DNA of 64,000 bases from Dryococelus australis (Eukaryota; Arthropoda; Insecta; Phasmatodea; Phasmatidae), in the NCBI GenBank assembly GCA_029891345.1, contig CM057000.1, positions 122,621,838-122,685,837 on the forward strand, written 5' to 3'. The translations under genes and the position numbers were made by a program. Below, one piece after another: positions 45,681 to 56,339 of this stretch (positions are counted from its first letter, which is position 1; every line of letters starts with the position of its first letter). The notes below the pieces were generated by a model that saw nothing but the letters and a program-made list of their open reading frames with translations, was not told where the DNA came from and searched no databases.

Positions 45681-47331
45681 ACAAAATGGGAGCATGCATA
45701 AGAAAGTTACAGGACATGACCCAGCTAAAGAATTCCTGGTTCACACGGAAAATTCTTGACTGATTCTAGGTTTTCCTGGTTTTGTTTTTACAAAATCCCT
45801 GGCTAATTCCAGGATTTTCAGGTTGAGTGGTCGCCCTGATTTATCACAATTATGTACATAATAATGCAAAATTGACGTGTTCGGTCACTACGAAGGGCGG
45901 GATATGCAAGATATGAGTACAAAGCTCTCCGAGATGTGGATGGCTTTGGATGAAATTACAATGTCCGTAAGGGCGCCAGTTCATCTACGCTCGGATAAGC
46001 ACGGGGTTTTTGAGATCTCTGGATTGTTGTGGGTCGAGAGCCAGTGGCGATATCCCCTCGAAGCGCAACGCCTCAAAACGAAATTCTTAGTCGAGCGTTT
46101 GACATAATTAATTAAAGTGGTTGCTGACCACGTGATTATACTTACTGGAGCGGGCCAGATTCCGTGGCGGAAGTAATGTTAATTAAATACATAAAGAAGA
46201 TACGAGTCAGGGAAACAGTACTTTATATTATCAAAAGGTACACCGATAATATTCCCGACTAAAGATGGTGGCGCGGAGATACCATTATAAACGGTCGTCT
46301 TCCCGCCAGCATCGAAAGGGAATTTGTTGAAAAGCACATACACAGAAAATACACATACAGAATACAACAAACTCGAGAAAACATTTTAAAAAAGAATTAA
46401 AAATAAAATATATTGAATAAAATCTGCTTTTCGGAAGTATATGGCGTCTGTTGCTAAGCGCTTCTCGTAAAGTTCAGTTTTAAGCGCAGCTTATTCAGGG
46501 GTGCGTAAGACATTAAAAAAAAGTAAAAGTATTACACTTACAAGACATACCTCAGAACCCTTTTAAAACACACAAATTAATTTAGTAAAAATAAATGAGC
46601 AAATTGTTTTAAGTTTAGTGCGGCTCAATTGGCAAAACGGCAGCCGGAAACGCCACGATCATTTAGTGATTTTAATTAATAACAAGAACCACAAAATACC
46701 CTTCAAGAAACAAAAACAGATGTGACACTATACTTGGAAAAATATTTAAAGAATTATGAGCGTCTCGGTTTATTGTTACGTGATCACACGTATGGCATGT
46801 GGGCGAGCACTCTTAATGCTTAAACACAGCACTTACGGGAAAGCAAGGGGAGATAACATTGCCCCGCATGCAATTTAGGCTCTGCTTTTGGGGGCACGTA
46901 TCACTTGGCACAGGTAAACACATAGCACTGAGTTTACTCTTGGTGGACGTGTCTTTTAACGGTCGTGAACGGGTCACCAGACTCGTTCGTGCATTAACGA
47001 CAGTTCGCGCATCAAGTGCGCCCATGCACCTGGTGCGGCTGACGTGCAGCGAGCTGTATCGGTCTGCCCACGAGCGAGCAATGAAGGCGACGTAAAAATG
47101 CCTTGGCAGGTAACCACAACAAAATCTTACCACAAGCATATAATTAATGCAATCAGTGCATAAATCACAAATGAATTAAGAAGCCTCTGTAAGCCCAATC
47201 AAAATTTAATTATCTATGTTAAGTGTTATGCAAGTATTGCAATAACAAATCCATTTCTTCTTCCATCCAGAACTTTTGTTATGCAATCTTCAGGCCTGCT
47301 GCTTTATCGGACCTGAACAAATGGCTGGAAC
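45681..47331. other. Gene-free stretch
   Basis: Contains ORFs of 76-108 codons (45877-46107 plus, 46813-47139 minus) with no recognisable domain. The repeated phrase 'aattccaggattttcaggt' near 45800 looks like dispersed repeat material. Confidence 0.35.
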
Positions 47332-48351
47332 TTACATTTTCCCTTTCATCATTCGATTCACGTTGGTAACCCATGCATGAATCATCAGCTGAATAACAAC
47401 TTTAATGGTAAGTGATTTCACATCATGGGCACTGCAGCTCAGTCAAAGAGGGAAAATCAATTTCACCAACAACATCAAACAGGTTCTTGCTACGCCTGGC
47501 TTATAAGAAACTTCAGGAAGCATGTTGAGAACAGTAGCACTAATTGTGTTGCACACGGACACAAAGTTTGTATGCGGAAGGCACAAAGATTTTTGGAGAG
47601 TATCGCCTAGCAATGATGAATTCATGCTGTGGCATTTCCTCGCATGTCATGAGGTTTTCTTAGCAAACCAAACAATTTGTTATGAGTGCAAACACTTTCT
47701 TTGCATCAAAGCCACTTATGTAAGTAGATGCACCAATAACAATTCTGGTTTGTGGAACATCTATTACACGTGGTGCCATGACTTGTTGAACTACAAGCTC
47801 TTCATCTTGGGGAATTACCTCTGCCTGTACAAAATCCCTTCGTGTGTCCAGAGCCCCTACTGTCTCATCTTCATCACAGTTTGAACTGACTGACTGGGAA
47901 GACATAAAGATTGATACAATCATCAATGACTTGAATGCAGAAATGAAACCCACTGAAAGTTGGGTTAACATCGAGCACACCATGGCTTCTTACATTTTCA
48001 AAAAAAATGTTTGGGGGGTCTTGATTGAAGTTGCGAAGTGAAACGAACCGAAACACCACTACCCAAAAGCATTTTTGGCAAATTTCTCAAACCTTTGACT
48101 GTTTGTGATACAGTGTTTGGTGCTTGGCGGCACTGGCCTGCTCTTTGTTTTGGGACACTGAAAACTCACGGATCCTAACAGCTTCAACGCTTTTGCCCAT
48201 AATCCTTGGTGTGGCGAAGTTCTAGTTGTCGCACAGTGGACACTGGTACTGGGCTGCTCCTGTTGACACTGTCACGTAAATTATCCATGAAGAGAAGGAA
48301 ATCTGAGGTGTCTTCAGCTGCTGGGCCTAAGAAATCTTTCTGGTAATGAAT
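47332..48351 (-). pseudogene. P-element-type transposase, C-terminal part
   Basis: Begins after an acceptor (tttttgttacag). Recognisable blocks: 'FFENVRSHGVLDVNPTFSGF' (about 48.01-47.93 kb), matching the conserved FF..+R..GG..NPT..F block of P/THAP9 transposases; 'TYISGFDAKKV' (about 47.72 kb), matching the Y..GY...K element; 'SPKIFVPSAYKLC' (about 47.6 kb); and a C-terminal helix-like 'LTIKVVIQLMIHAWVTNVNR' ending at TAA. The GG of the NPT block has become GV, and the blocks lie in different frames with stops between (for example after KDYGQKR). The upstream RNase H-like catalytic part was not identified. Plainly a dead copy. Confidence 0.75.
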
Positions 48352-49784
48352 CTGTAACAAAAAAAAAAAAAAAACAATGCACGAAAACGATATGTATGTA
48401 CGTTCACGTTCAGTGCATCTTAAGGTGAAGTATATACTCTGTATCACGAACGAGTGCACGTTTATGACAGTTCTAACAGCAGTAACGTGGATAGTTATTT
48501 CCATTGCACAATATTTTCTGCTGTCATACTGAACAGGTTGACAGTCAACCAAGTGTGTTTTTGTAAACACCATATGCGACAGCGGAAATCAACGCTGCAA
48601 TTATTGAAACATCTCTGTGCAGGTCTACCTTCACAATTGTCAAAAAAGTACACTCGTTCATGAGAAAGAATGTAGCAGTATTTGCACAACACAAAGAATT
48701 TTCGGTAAAAGATTTTACTGTTGTTAATGTAAGAAACTGCTATATAATATTGAGTAAAGATCACATTGGACATGACAAATCTCCAATTCTCACAGTTAGA
48801 TATAAGGCCTATTCACACCACATAAGGACAGATGTTACATATAGTACTTCAGATATTATCTTTTAAGATGGTGGCATTTGAACTACTATTAAAAAAATGG
48901 TATCATTAAGTTAATCAGGGTGTTTTAGCATAGTGGCTTGAAAAAATTCGTGTACACTTCCTGTACAAGTGAAAAAAAAAGTTTAAGTACCACACTAGCA
49001 TTACAGATTTTATATGTTGGTCTACAACACCGAAAAAAAATACCATAAAAAAAAAAAAAAAAAAAAAATTATAATATATAGTATGACTTCAACAAATACA
49101 ACAAAACTTCAACGTTAAAATGCTCAACGGTTTAAAAGTATGAGAAACACAATGTTTAACACATAATAGTTTTTACTTCCAAATTCAGAATACTTTAAAT
49201 ACTACAGCTGTGCAATAAAAGTGAAATTACGCGAAATAGAAAACACCCATATACTCGTAAAGCTCACAAATACTTACACTGATATAAATTTTATTTGAGG
49301 ATTCTCTGTCTAATTCACTCAACTATCAACAGTATCAAACCCAAATAAAAATCATGTAATCTGTTAGTATGGTAAGGTACTTTGTTTACCTCAAACATCA
49401 ATTATACGTCCACCAGTAAGTTTGCTAATCCCACAACTTGATATTAATACAGTGTTCATTTAAATACAACAAAGTTACTCATAGTCATTACATCTCACTA
49501 TGTAGGTAAGGTAATGCAAGCTGCACAGATTTTACTATACAATTTCCATTACAACAGGGACTAGAACCAGGAAGCATAACGGGTAGTAAATAACAGCAAA
49601 TGTTATAATGGATGCAGCTGAACTAACAATGGACAAAAACCATCATTAATAAGCCTAAGCGTGCAAGTGTAGTAATAGCATTCCACATTAAAAAAACCCA
49701 AGACCTAATTACAAAGTTAAGTTTGTCAACTTTCTATGCTGTTGTGCGTTGGCAATGGTATTGGGCATTTTTGTAAATGGTTGT
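48352..49784. other. AT-rich interior of the P-type remnant
   Basis: No exon of the central transposase region could be recognised. A-runs occur at 48358-48374 and 49050-49072. The 129-codon minus-strand ORF (48573-48184) enters the C-terminal exon. Confidence 0.45.
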
Positions 49785-49835
49785 AACAAGCCCCACTGTA
49801 AATAATGGGGTCAATTATTTACAATGGGGCTTGTT
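49785..49835. repeat. Near-perfect 22-bp palindrome
   Basis: Arms AACAAGCCCCACTGTAAATA(AT) and their inverse, with one mismatch, separated by the 7-nt loop GGGGTCA. It sits in what would be the intron after the THAP exon. Confidence 0.95.
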
Positions 49836-49883
49836 CAAAACAAACGTGGTAAAATTTACTCTTCATGTCACAATTTCACTTAC

Positions 49884-50131
49884 CTCGTAAATTTAGAGTT
49901 GGAAGAGATAACTTGTCCAATTTTTTAGTACCAGTACTCTTGCAGTGGACACTAAAATGTTTATCATACACAAGAAAATTTTTATAAACGGCGATCCATC
50001 GAATTTGCGAATAGCAATCCTTTGTAGCCATATGTTAACTCCTCTCCCTCATGCACAGGAAAATTAGGCCGGACAGTCCCGGGTATGTATTTACAATGAG
50101 GTACACAACAATTTTCCCTTCTCGGCACCAT
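49884..50131 (-). pseudogene. THAP domain exon
   Basis: ATG at 50131, then MVPRRENCCVPHCKYIPG and 'NFPVHEGEE'. After one frame change it continues 'YSQIRWIAVYKNFLVYDKHF', then 'LSLPTLNLR' up to a GTAAGT splice donor (49883-49878). This is the THAP layout: two N-terminal Cys (C-x3-C), a conserved FP, a conserved Trp, a late HF and a short AVPT-like box. The Cys expected just before the HF is Tyr/Asp here (VYDKHF against xCSxHF), so zinc binding is probably lost. THAP domains bind the DNA ends in P-type transposases. Confidence 0.75.
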
Positions 50132-50232
50132 GTACATAAACAATTGCCATGAGACATGAGCTGATTAGTTTACCGCTATTTACGACTCGCAAGAAAATAA
50201 ACAAACGGGGGAAAAAAAACACACGTGACTCG

Positions 50233-50240
50233 TGACGTCA
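50233..50240. promoter_or_regulatory. CRE-like palindrome TGACGTCA
   Basis: A perfect cAMP-response-element palindrome at the AT-to-CpG transition, between the THAP exon (minus) and the CpG-rich ORF (plus). The motif alone does not prove function. Confidence 0.3.
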
Positions 50241-50286
50241 AATCGCGACAGTAGCACTAGGGAGTCTCTTTCCCCAACTAAAACGG

Positions 50287-50540
50287 GTGGTTCAGGTTAG
50301 GCCTATGATGATGTTTCCACCCCCAGGTGTACCCCGAGCTCAGTCCGCGGGACGTACTGTACATAGCTGCGCGCCGTGCGAGCTGCCTCTGTTGAACACA
50401 GCGGGGGGGCGGTCGATGTCCGGCCACTGCGCAGTTGCGGTGCAGTCCCTTGTGTCTTCCGCTCCCCGTCGGCAGGCGAGCAGTTTGCCTTTGGCCGCCC
50501 GCTGCTGCTGCCGTGCCGTTCGCCGCCGGAGCCTCACCAG
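50287..50540 (+). CDS. Possible CpG-rich first exon
   Basis: A CpG-dense segment with two overlapping plus-strand ORFs (from 50287 and from 50376), ending at a strong splice donor CAG|GTAAG (50538-50545). The products are Arg/Pro/Ala-rich and match nothing I recognise, so the exon could also be untranslated. A family A MITE starts 6 bp into the presumed intron. The segment lies head-to-head with the THAP exon. It could be a CpG-island promoter of a host gene, or GC-rich repeat sequence. Confidence 0.3.
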
Positions 50541-50545
50541 GTAAG

Positions 50546-50933
50546 GGCTGTTCACGATAAAGTGAACACTGTTGAAATCAACCTTGGAGAAAAAGTCACT
50601 GCCCCTGCTTGCATATATTTTAACGAAGGAGGGAAAGTAGTTCCATATCTTAACGTCGAATAAAAAGAGTTAGGTAGCCATTTCTGATAACTTAAATTAT
50701 TTATTTCCCTTTCTGCTTTTTTAAAGCTTAGAAGTATAGAAATAAGCAGATTTATAAAATATTTACTTTCGTAATAATTTTACGGATTCACTTGACCGAC
50801 GCATCAATAAAGTGCTGAGGTCCGTGGCGATTTTACATAAGGTGGAAGATGACGTAACGTTCATACAAGTAGATCTTAAGCAGGGCTTTCAAAAGTGCTC
50901 ACTTTATCGTGAACAACCTATACTTACTGTCTT
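50546..50933 (+). mobile_element. MITE family A copy (388 bp)
   Basis: Left ggctgttcacgataaagtga, right ctcactttatcgtgaacaac then ctata. It lacks part of the 'gcgcactgagcgacatgcgc' section found in other copies. Confidence 0.9.
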
Positions 50934-50960
50934 GCCGTCATATCCAGCCGGCACTAGGTA

Positions 50961-51197
50961 CAGGATGAGATCTTTAAAAGAGGCCCCGTGGGACACGTGT
51001 GTAACTGAGCGAGGGACTGAGGAGATACAGTCCAGTGTGACATCATATAGAGTAAGGTTCTGGAAGTGTCTTTGAAGCCACTTCCAGCATCTAGGTCTAC
51101 TCTAGGTATTTTGTTATCACACTGGACTGTATCTCCTCATTCCCTCGCTCCGTTACACTCGTGTCCCACGGGGGCTCTTTAAAAGGACTCATCCTGC
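50961..51197. mobile_element. Foldback element with about 80-bp arms
   Basis: Left arm 50961-51040 and right arm 51117-51197 are reverse complements with few mismatches. Shared blocks are 'caggatgag', 'cccgtgggacacg' and 'gaggagatacagtccagtgt'. Inside the loop lies a second hairpin, CTGGAAGTG...CACTTCCAG (51060-51087). No coding sequence. It could be a foldback/MITE or a hairpin-RNA source. Confidence 0.85.
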
Positions 51198-51301
51198 ACT
51201 TGACGTAGTCGCCGACTTCCTGTTTCCTGAAAGAATTGCGTAAGGATGAGTCTCAAACTTTTCGTCGCAGTACCTATGTTTATTGTACTCTCATGTTTCT
51301 C

Positions 51302-51560
51302 ACTCCCGCACTGGTTGAGCGGTTAGCCTGCTCGTCTCCCACCGAGACGAACCGGGTTCAGTATACCCGGCCGGGTCACTCCCGGATTTTCGCAGTTGGG
51401 AATCGTACCGCACGATGCCGCTGATCACCGGGTTTTCTCGGGGATCTCCCGTTCCCCCCCGCCCTTGCATATTCCGGCACTGCTCCATACCCACCTCATT
51501 TCATCCTCATCGGCTCTCAAGACCTCTTTGTTAGTAGCCGGTCAAATCTCTCAACGCAAC
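51302..51560 (+). mobile_element. tRNA-derived SINE, full length
   Basis: A box TGGTTGAGCGG (51312-51322), B-box region gggttcagtataccc, body 'gattttcgcagttggg', 'gggttttctcggggatctcc', tail 'aagacctctttgttagtagc'. The B box is interrupted (TTCAGTATACC), so transcription is probably weak or absent. Confidence 0.85.
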
Positions 51561-51795
51561 TCTTATCACCTCTTTCTTTCCTCTCTCTTTCTCTCTCGGA
51601 CTGTGCGTTGTATGTTGTGCATGTGTTTTTGAATGTGGCCCAAATTAAATATTGCCTTTTTTTTTAATTATTATTATTTAAGAACGTATAAACAAGACAT
51701 AATATATTGAAAATAATAAGGTAGGCACTAAGCAATAGTTTATAATTACATATTAAAAACTGAATTAATGACCAAACCACTGTTAATCAAGCCAA
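51561..51795. other. Gene-free spacer
   Basis: Pyrimidine-rich CTTTC/CTCT run after the SINE, then AT-rich sequence. Confidence 0.4.
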
Positions 51796-51872
51796 GGGGT
51801 GACTCCCCTGCTGGCTGAAAAGTGGAGGGGAGACCGCCCCCTCACCCCCTGCATATATACTCGGCGCCTATG
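51796..51872 (-). repeat. Repeat family F fragment
   Basis: On minus it starts GCATAGGCGCCGAGTATATA and contains 'acttttcagccagcagggg', shared with 20519 and 21226. It is cut by a B MITE on the high side. Confidence 0.5.
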
Positions 51873-52032
51873 CTATAGTCTGTTCACAGTTCTACTTACA
51901 ACTATACTGAAACCCTGTTAAAGATCTACTTCCAGGATATTCCTCCGCCCCATGCAAACAAAGCTTAACAAGGTCTAGAAAATTACATCATAGTGACCAC
52001 GCACAGCATTCGTGCCCACTCAGTGTAATAAT
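51873..52032 (-). mobile_element. MITE family B fragment
   Basis: Right end tatagtctgttcacagttct and 'tccaggatattcctccgccc', then 'cattcgtgcccactcagtgt', after which B sequence stops. Confidence 0.75.
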
Positions 52033-52439
52033 ACAGGCAGTTTCGTAATTTTTGTTACAGATTTTGGGAGATGAGTCGTTATGGGAAAAATTACGAAAAT
52101 GCCAATTGATGTATGTCTGGAGATGACGTCTAAAGGTTGAAAATACCCCCGAAAGTTGGGTTTTAAAAGTAGATTTTTACTAAATAAAATGGCAAAAAAG
52201 TAACATTAAGTTACCATATTTAAATCTTAAGTTAATATTAATTTGTTTCCACTTAATTAAATAAAAATTAATTTTAAAGCCGTGCTTTTGGGGTTGTTTT
52301 CCACTCTTATGCATGGTTTCCAGACAGAAGTCAATCTGCATTTTCGTAATGTTTTTTCGCAAGGAGTCACCTCCCAAAGCCTGTAACATAAGTTATGAAA
52401 CAGTCTGTATATTGCATAAGAACGTGTTTCTTGGTAGAA
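52033..52439. other. Gene-free AT-rich stretch
   Basis: No gene recognised. The 73-codon ORF at 52313-52534 runs into the exon-like segment of repeat D. Confidence 0.35.
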
Positions 52440-52840
52440 TCTATGGACTATTTCAATGTAAATCTCCTTTTCAGGACAGAAACGAATGCCGATATTTAAG
52501 TTGCCGATTCATAAATTTGATTACTGGACCATAAATGTGGTCGTTGAAAAGTGTCACTCAGCAAAATTTGCTGTTAAGTAGCCCTCCGCTTCTGATGTGT
52601 ATTCTCCTGTAGAACAGTGTTTGAACAATATCGACAATGCTGTAACTTTTCTGAACAAGCTGCTGAACTTAAACCTTTCATCTAGTCGCCGCATAAAATT
52701 CTGAAGGGAACAGAACACGCGCGAAGAAGGTTTACGCTATTTTCCATTGCCATCACGTGGCGGTGCTTCCTTACGTGCGGGATGTGATCTCGAGTCGTTT
52801 AATATTATTCGCTAGACGTTCCCTTTAGGATGACTACGTA
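52440..52840 (+). repeat. Repeat family D copy 2, exon-like start
   Basis: Homologous to 18280-18690. A pyrimidine tract and AG (52473-52474) precede 20 codons beginning DRNECRYLSC and ending in TAA (52532-52534); copy 1 has QRNESPYLVA and a TAA. Similarity continues past the stop for about 250 bp. Origin unknown: LINE/DNA-element tail or duplicated last exon. Confidence 0.55.
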
Positions 52841-53978
52841 ACTGAAGCTTCGCTTCAACTGCGTTCCAGAGTGTTTGAAAGGCACTTATCTACACAAAAC
52901 TGCGTAACGAAATTTTATGGTAGGTTTACGATTAAAGAGTGAAGAGTTAAGAATTGTACTTAATGACTCGATAAGCACACGGAAAATGAATAGTAAGAAG
53001 ATTTGCAGTTTATGATTTGAATTAGCAACTGTTAAGTCTAGCCAATCAAAATCGTAGGAGATGTAAGCAACCGAAATAAACGGGTAAAATAGACAATTTA
53101 CATATATTTAATTATCTGTGGTTACTGTTGTGTAAAAAAAAAAAAAAAAAAAAAAAACCCTCGAAAAATCTTATAGAAGGGGAAGCCGATGCCAACATTA
53201 GGCATTTGCGGTACAACAATAAATCTGAAAAGGTTAATTAAAGCGAATTTAATAACCTCTTACACCAATGTTTACACGACCATGAACTATTATTTAAAAT
53301 CACGAGGATGCTGTGTCTCGATTCGAATAATTACTTTCATACGATTTCACAATGCGGCATAACCTGAATTCAAGATGTAAATACAGTTTCCCGCCAACAA
53401 CAACTGTCGCTGTACTCTGATTGGCTACTTCGTCTTGACTTGTACTTGAGATATAAATTATAACTATCTCTTAAGTCACACCAAGAGCGTATACGACCCA
53501 TCGCAACCCACACACGACAGTCATAAACTAATACCCTTGAACACATTGAATCATATCTTAAACACACGGCGAATTTATTCTGTTAAGTCAATCGTAAACC
53601 CACCTTTATAAATTACCACTGTAGCTAATTTATATCTGAAAGGGGCTAAGGGCGTAGCTAAATAATGAGCCATGATTAGGTAGAGCATAACAGTATAAGA
53701 AGGGGTTTATTGAACATAAGGATTATACAATAACTATTTACGTGACTATTGATCCGAGGAGCTTACATGCAATACCAAGATAATAATTACGTTAACTATT
53801 ATTGCTGCACGCCATTATTATTACAGTCTAATTGGAAAGAGTCCACCTTGTTCATGTTGCCGTAGGCTTATTCTAGGAGGCGGTTAACGACGGCCGGACA
53901 TACCCATCTCCATGTCTTCTTGGTCCGCTACCCCGATGACAAAAGGTGCCGCTCCCAGTGTTACGTTGGCCTATATCA
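52841..53978. other. Gene-free AT-rich region
   Basis: No gene recognised. A 23-bp A run lies at about 53135-53157. Confidence 0.4.
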
Positions 53979-54055
53979 GGGGCGTTGTTTGATATTTCGG
54001 GCCCCGTTTACTGGCCTGTGGACGGGGGAGTGGGGGGTTGGGGTTCTGCAACTGC
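53979..54055 (+). mobile_element. Repeat end, CAGGGGCGT type
   Basis: Starts caggggcgttgtttgatatt and turns G-rich, as at the ends of several hAT-like repeats. The partner end was not found. Confidence 0.35.
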
Positions 54056-54239
54056 CTTTCGTAAGGTGAGATTTGCAATCACGCTCGTGCCCTGGTTCAG
54101 TGTTTGAAGTTGTGATCAGGCAGGCCCTCCACCTAAGGCCTGATCACTTCATAACAGAATGCACTGATACACGAAAAGGAAATACACTTGAGACAAAGTA
54201 CGAAGACTACTTTGAAGGCCCCTAAACATTACAAACACA

Positions 54240-54571
54240 TTTTCCGCGTTCTCCAATATAGCTAGAAACTGCTACAATCACCTTTTCCGCGTTCTCCAAT
54301 ATAGCTAGAAACTGCTACAATCACCTTTTCCGCGTTCTCCAATATAGCTAGAAACTGCTACAAACACCTTTTCCGCGTTCTCCAATATAGCTAGAAACTG
54401 CTACAAACACCTTTTCCGCGTTCTCCAATATAGCTAGAAACTGCTACAAACACCTTTTCCGCGTTCTCCAATATAGCTAGAAACTGCTACAAACACCTTT
54501 TCCGCGTTCTCCAATATAGCTAGAAACTGCTACTATCACCTTTTCCGCGTTCTCCACTATAGCTAGAAACC
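54240..54571. repeat. Minisatellite, 8 units of 43 bp
   Basis: Highly regular units beginning ttttccgcgttctccaatat, with starts every 43 bp from 54240 to 54541. Units differ by one or two bases; the last is slightly diverged. No spacers, so not CRISPR-like. Confidence 0.97.
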
Positions 54572-54626
54572 GTGCCTTTCGCACTCCTTTGTAGCAAAAT
54601 GTTAGGATCGGAAACAGTTGAAACTA

Positions 54627-55113
54627 ATGTTCACGGTAAAAAGAGCACGTTTGAAATCAACCTTAGAAAAAAGTCACTGCTCCTGCCTGAATATATTTTA
54701 GGTAAAAAGAGCACGTTTGAAATCAACCTTAGGAAAAAGTCACTGCTCCTGCCTGAATATATTTTAACGGGTGCACTGAGCGACATGCGCCCAGTAAAGT
54801 TTGCAACGAAGGGTGGAATGTAGTTCCATATCTTAACGTCGAATAAAAATTGTTTGGTAACCATTTGTGATAACTTAAATTATTTTATTTTACTTTGTGG
54901 TTTTGGTACGCATCGAAGTGTAAAAATGAGCAGATTTCTAGCATTTTCACTTTTCTAATAATTTCACAGTTTCATCTGAATAACGTATGAATAAAATGAT
55001 GAGACCCATGACAATGTTAATTCTACATGAGGCGGAAGAAGATACAACGTGCATACAAGTAGATCTTGAGCAGGGCTTTCGAAAGTGCTCATTTTACCGC
55101 GAACAGCCTATAA
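54627..55113 (+). mobile_element. MITE family A copy with internal duplication
   Basis: Ends gttcacggtaaaaagagcac and ttttaccgcgaacagcctat. The first 66 bp after the terminus are duplicated in tandem (54635-54700 and 54701-54766), differing by only about one base, so the duplication is younger than the insertion or nearly as young. Confidence 0.9.
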
Positions 55114-55325
55114 GGAAATGTACTGAACATTGCTGTTTATTTTGCGCCAATAAAATGAAAATGTCGCCGCATAAAGTCCCATACCTGCAGCGGTACAGCA
55201 GGAACACTGCACGCCATGCGTGTAGATGCGTCGGGGCGATGTATGCAGGTATGAGGGTCGGTGTCGCTTTAACCGTTCCTTCCTTTCTCTGCTCCGAACG
55301 GCCTAAAAAGCTGTATGATCCACAC
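55114..55325. other. Short gene-free spacer
   Basis: No feature recognised. Confidence 0.4.
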
Positions 55326-55740
55326 AAGGTTATTTCACACTTTTCTGAAGCCCTGCTTAATTTCTGCTTCCAGGATAGTCATCCACCACGTGCAGACTAA
55401 GGTTAAATAAAGTCTATAAAATTACACCAAAGGGAAACACAACGAATTCGTGCGCACTCAGTTGTAATAATGTTTTGTATGAAAACTGTTTCTTACTAGG
55501 TGCTACCAACCCACATATTTTTTTTTATTTTCTATACATATTTGCTACAAATTAAATATTATAATTTATAAATAAAATATTGGTAAAACTTTACCGAAAA
55601 ATAAGGCACTTTTATGTTAACAGAAGTATAACACGCTTCCAATACGTGGCGTATTTATAAATTAACTTAACACGTCATACATGGGGTGATTTTTCAAAGG
55701 TTTGATTCAAAAAGTGTGAAGAAACAGCGACTAGGATATA
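55326..55740 (-). mobile_element. MITE family B copy (about 415 bp)
   Basis: The body is complete with 'cttactaggtgctaccaacc' and 'catacatggggtgatttttc', and the left end gtgtgaagaaacagcgacta. The extreme right terminus has decayed. Confidence 0.8.
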
Positions 55741-55862
55741 CCCAACTATTCATTGACCTTAGGAAGAAAATTAATTTCTCTGTCCACTGGTAGGTTTCTG
55801 TTAAAACTACGAAAGTACTTGTTCTCCCAGATGGGTGTTTTCAGTGGCAAACCTTCCGTTAA

Positions 55863-55956
55863 TGGGCCGCGGCGACTGAGCGGTTAGAATGCTCGCCTCC
55901 CACCAATGCGAACAGAGTTAAATCGCCGGCCGTGTCACTTCCGGATTTTCGCATGG
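55863..55956 (+). mobile_element. tRNA-derived SINE head only
   Basis: gggccgcggcgactgagcgg with the A box, through the B-box region to 'ggattttcgcatgg', then it stops. A 3'-truncated copy. Confidence 0.75.
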
Positions 55957-56339
55957 ATACTTTACAAAGAAAATTTGGCAGGAAAGACTTCGTTAAGCAG
56001 AGTAATCATAAAAATTTGATATGGCCGTATGCAAGAAAATATTGGTCCTAATGTCAAAAAGCATTTTTAGCATTAGGCGTACATGTAATATATATATTTA
56101 TTTATTTCAGTTATAGAAATTATTTTCGTGACCGAAGTAGTCGGAAATAAATTCAATTTTTAAAAACAATTGAAAACGTCATTACTTAATATGTTATACA
56201 TACAATTAGAGTAATTATTATAGTGGTTTTGTTTGAGGAAGGTGCTATTGTAAAACGTGCTTTCTAAATGGAAATATGCTTACATTTTAATTAAAAATAG
56301 ACTCTCATTAGTTGACATTTAAACATTTAAAAAATTAAG
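55957..56339. other. Gene-free AT-rich stretch
   Basis: No feature recognised. Confidence 0.4.

Larger units (their letters stand above)
47332..50131 (-). mobile_element. P-superfamily (THAP) DNA transposon remnant
   Basis: On minus, an N-terminal THAP-domain exon (50131-49884) ends in a GTAAGT donor. After about 1.5 kb without recognisable exons comes the C-terminal part of a P-element-type transposase (48351-47332). The order, strand and spacing fit one transposon gene. Terminal inverted repeats were not found, so the element ends are unknown, and a decayed THAP9-like host gene cannot be excluded. Several frame breaks show it is inactive. Confidence 0.7.

Noticed and set aside
51302-51376. 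Functional tRNA gene
   Set aside because: The sequence continues into a SINE body shared by five other loci, and the B box is damaged.
54240-54571. CRISPR-like array
   Set aside because: Units are directly contiguous with no variable spacers, and the host is a eukaryote.
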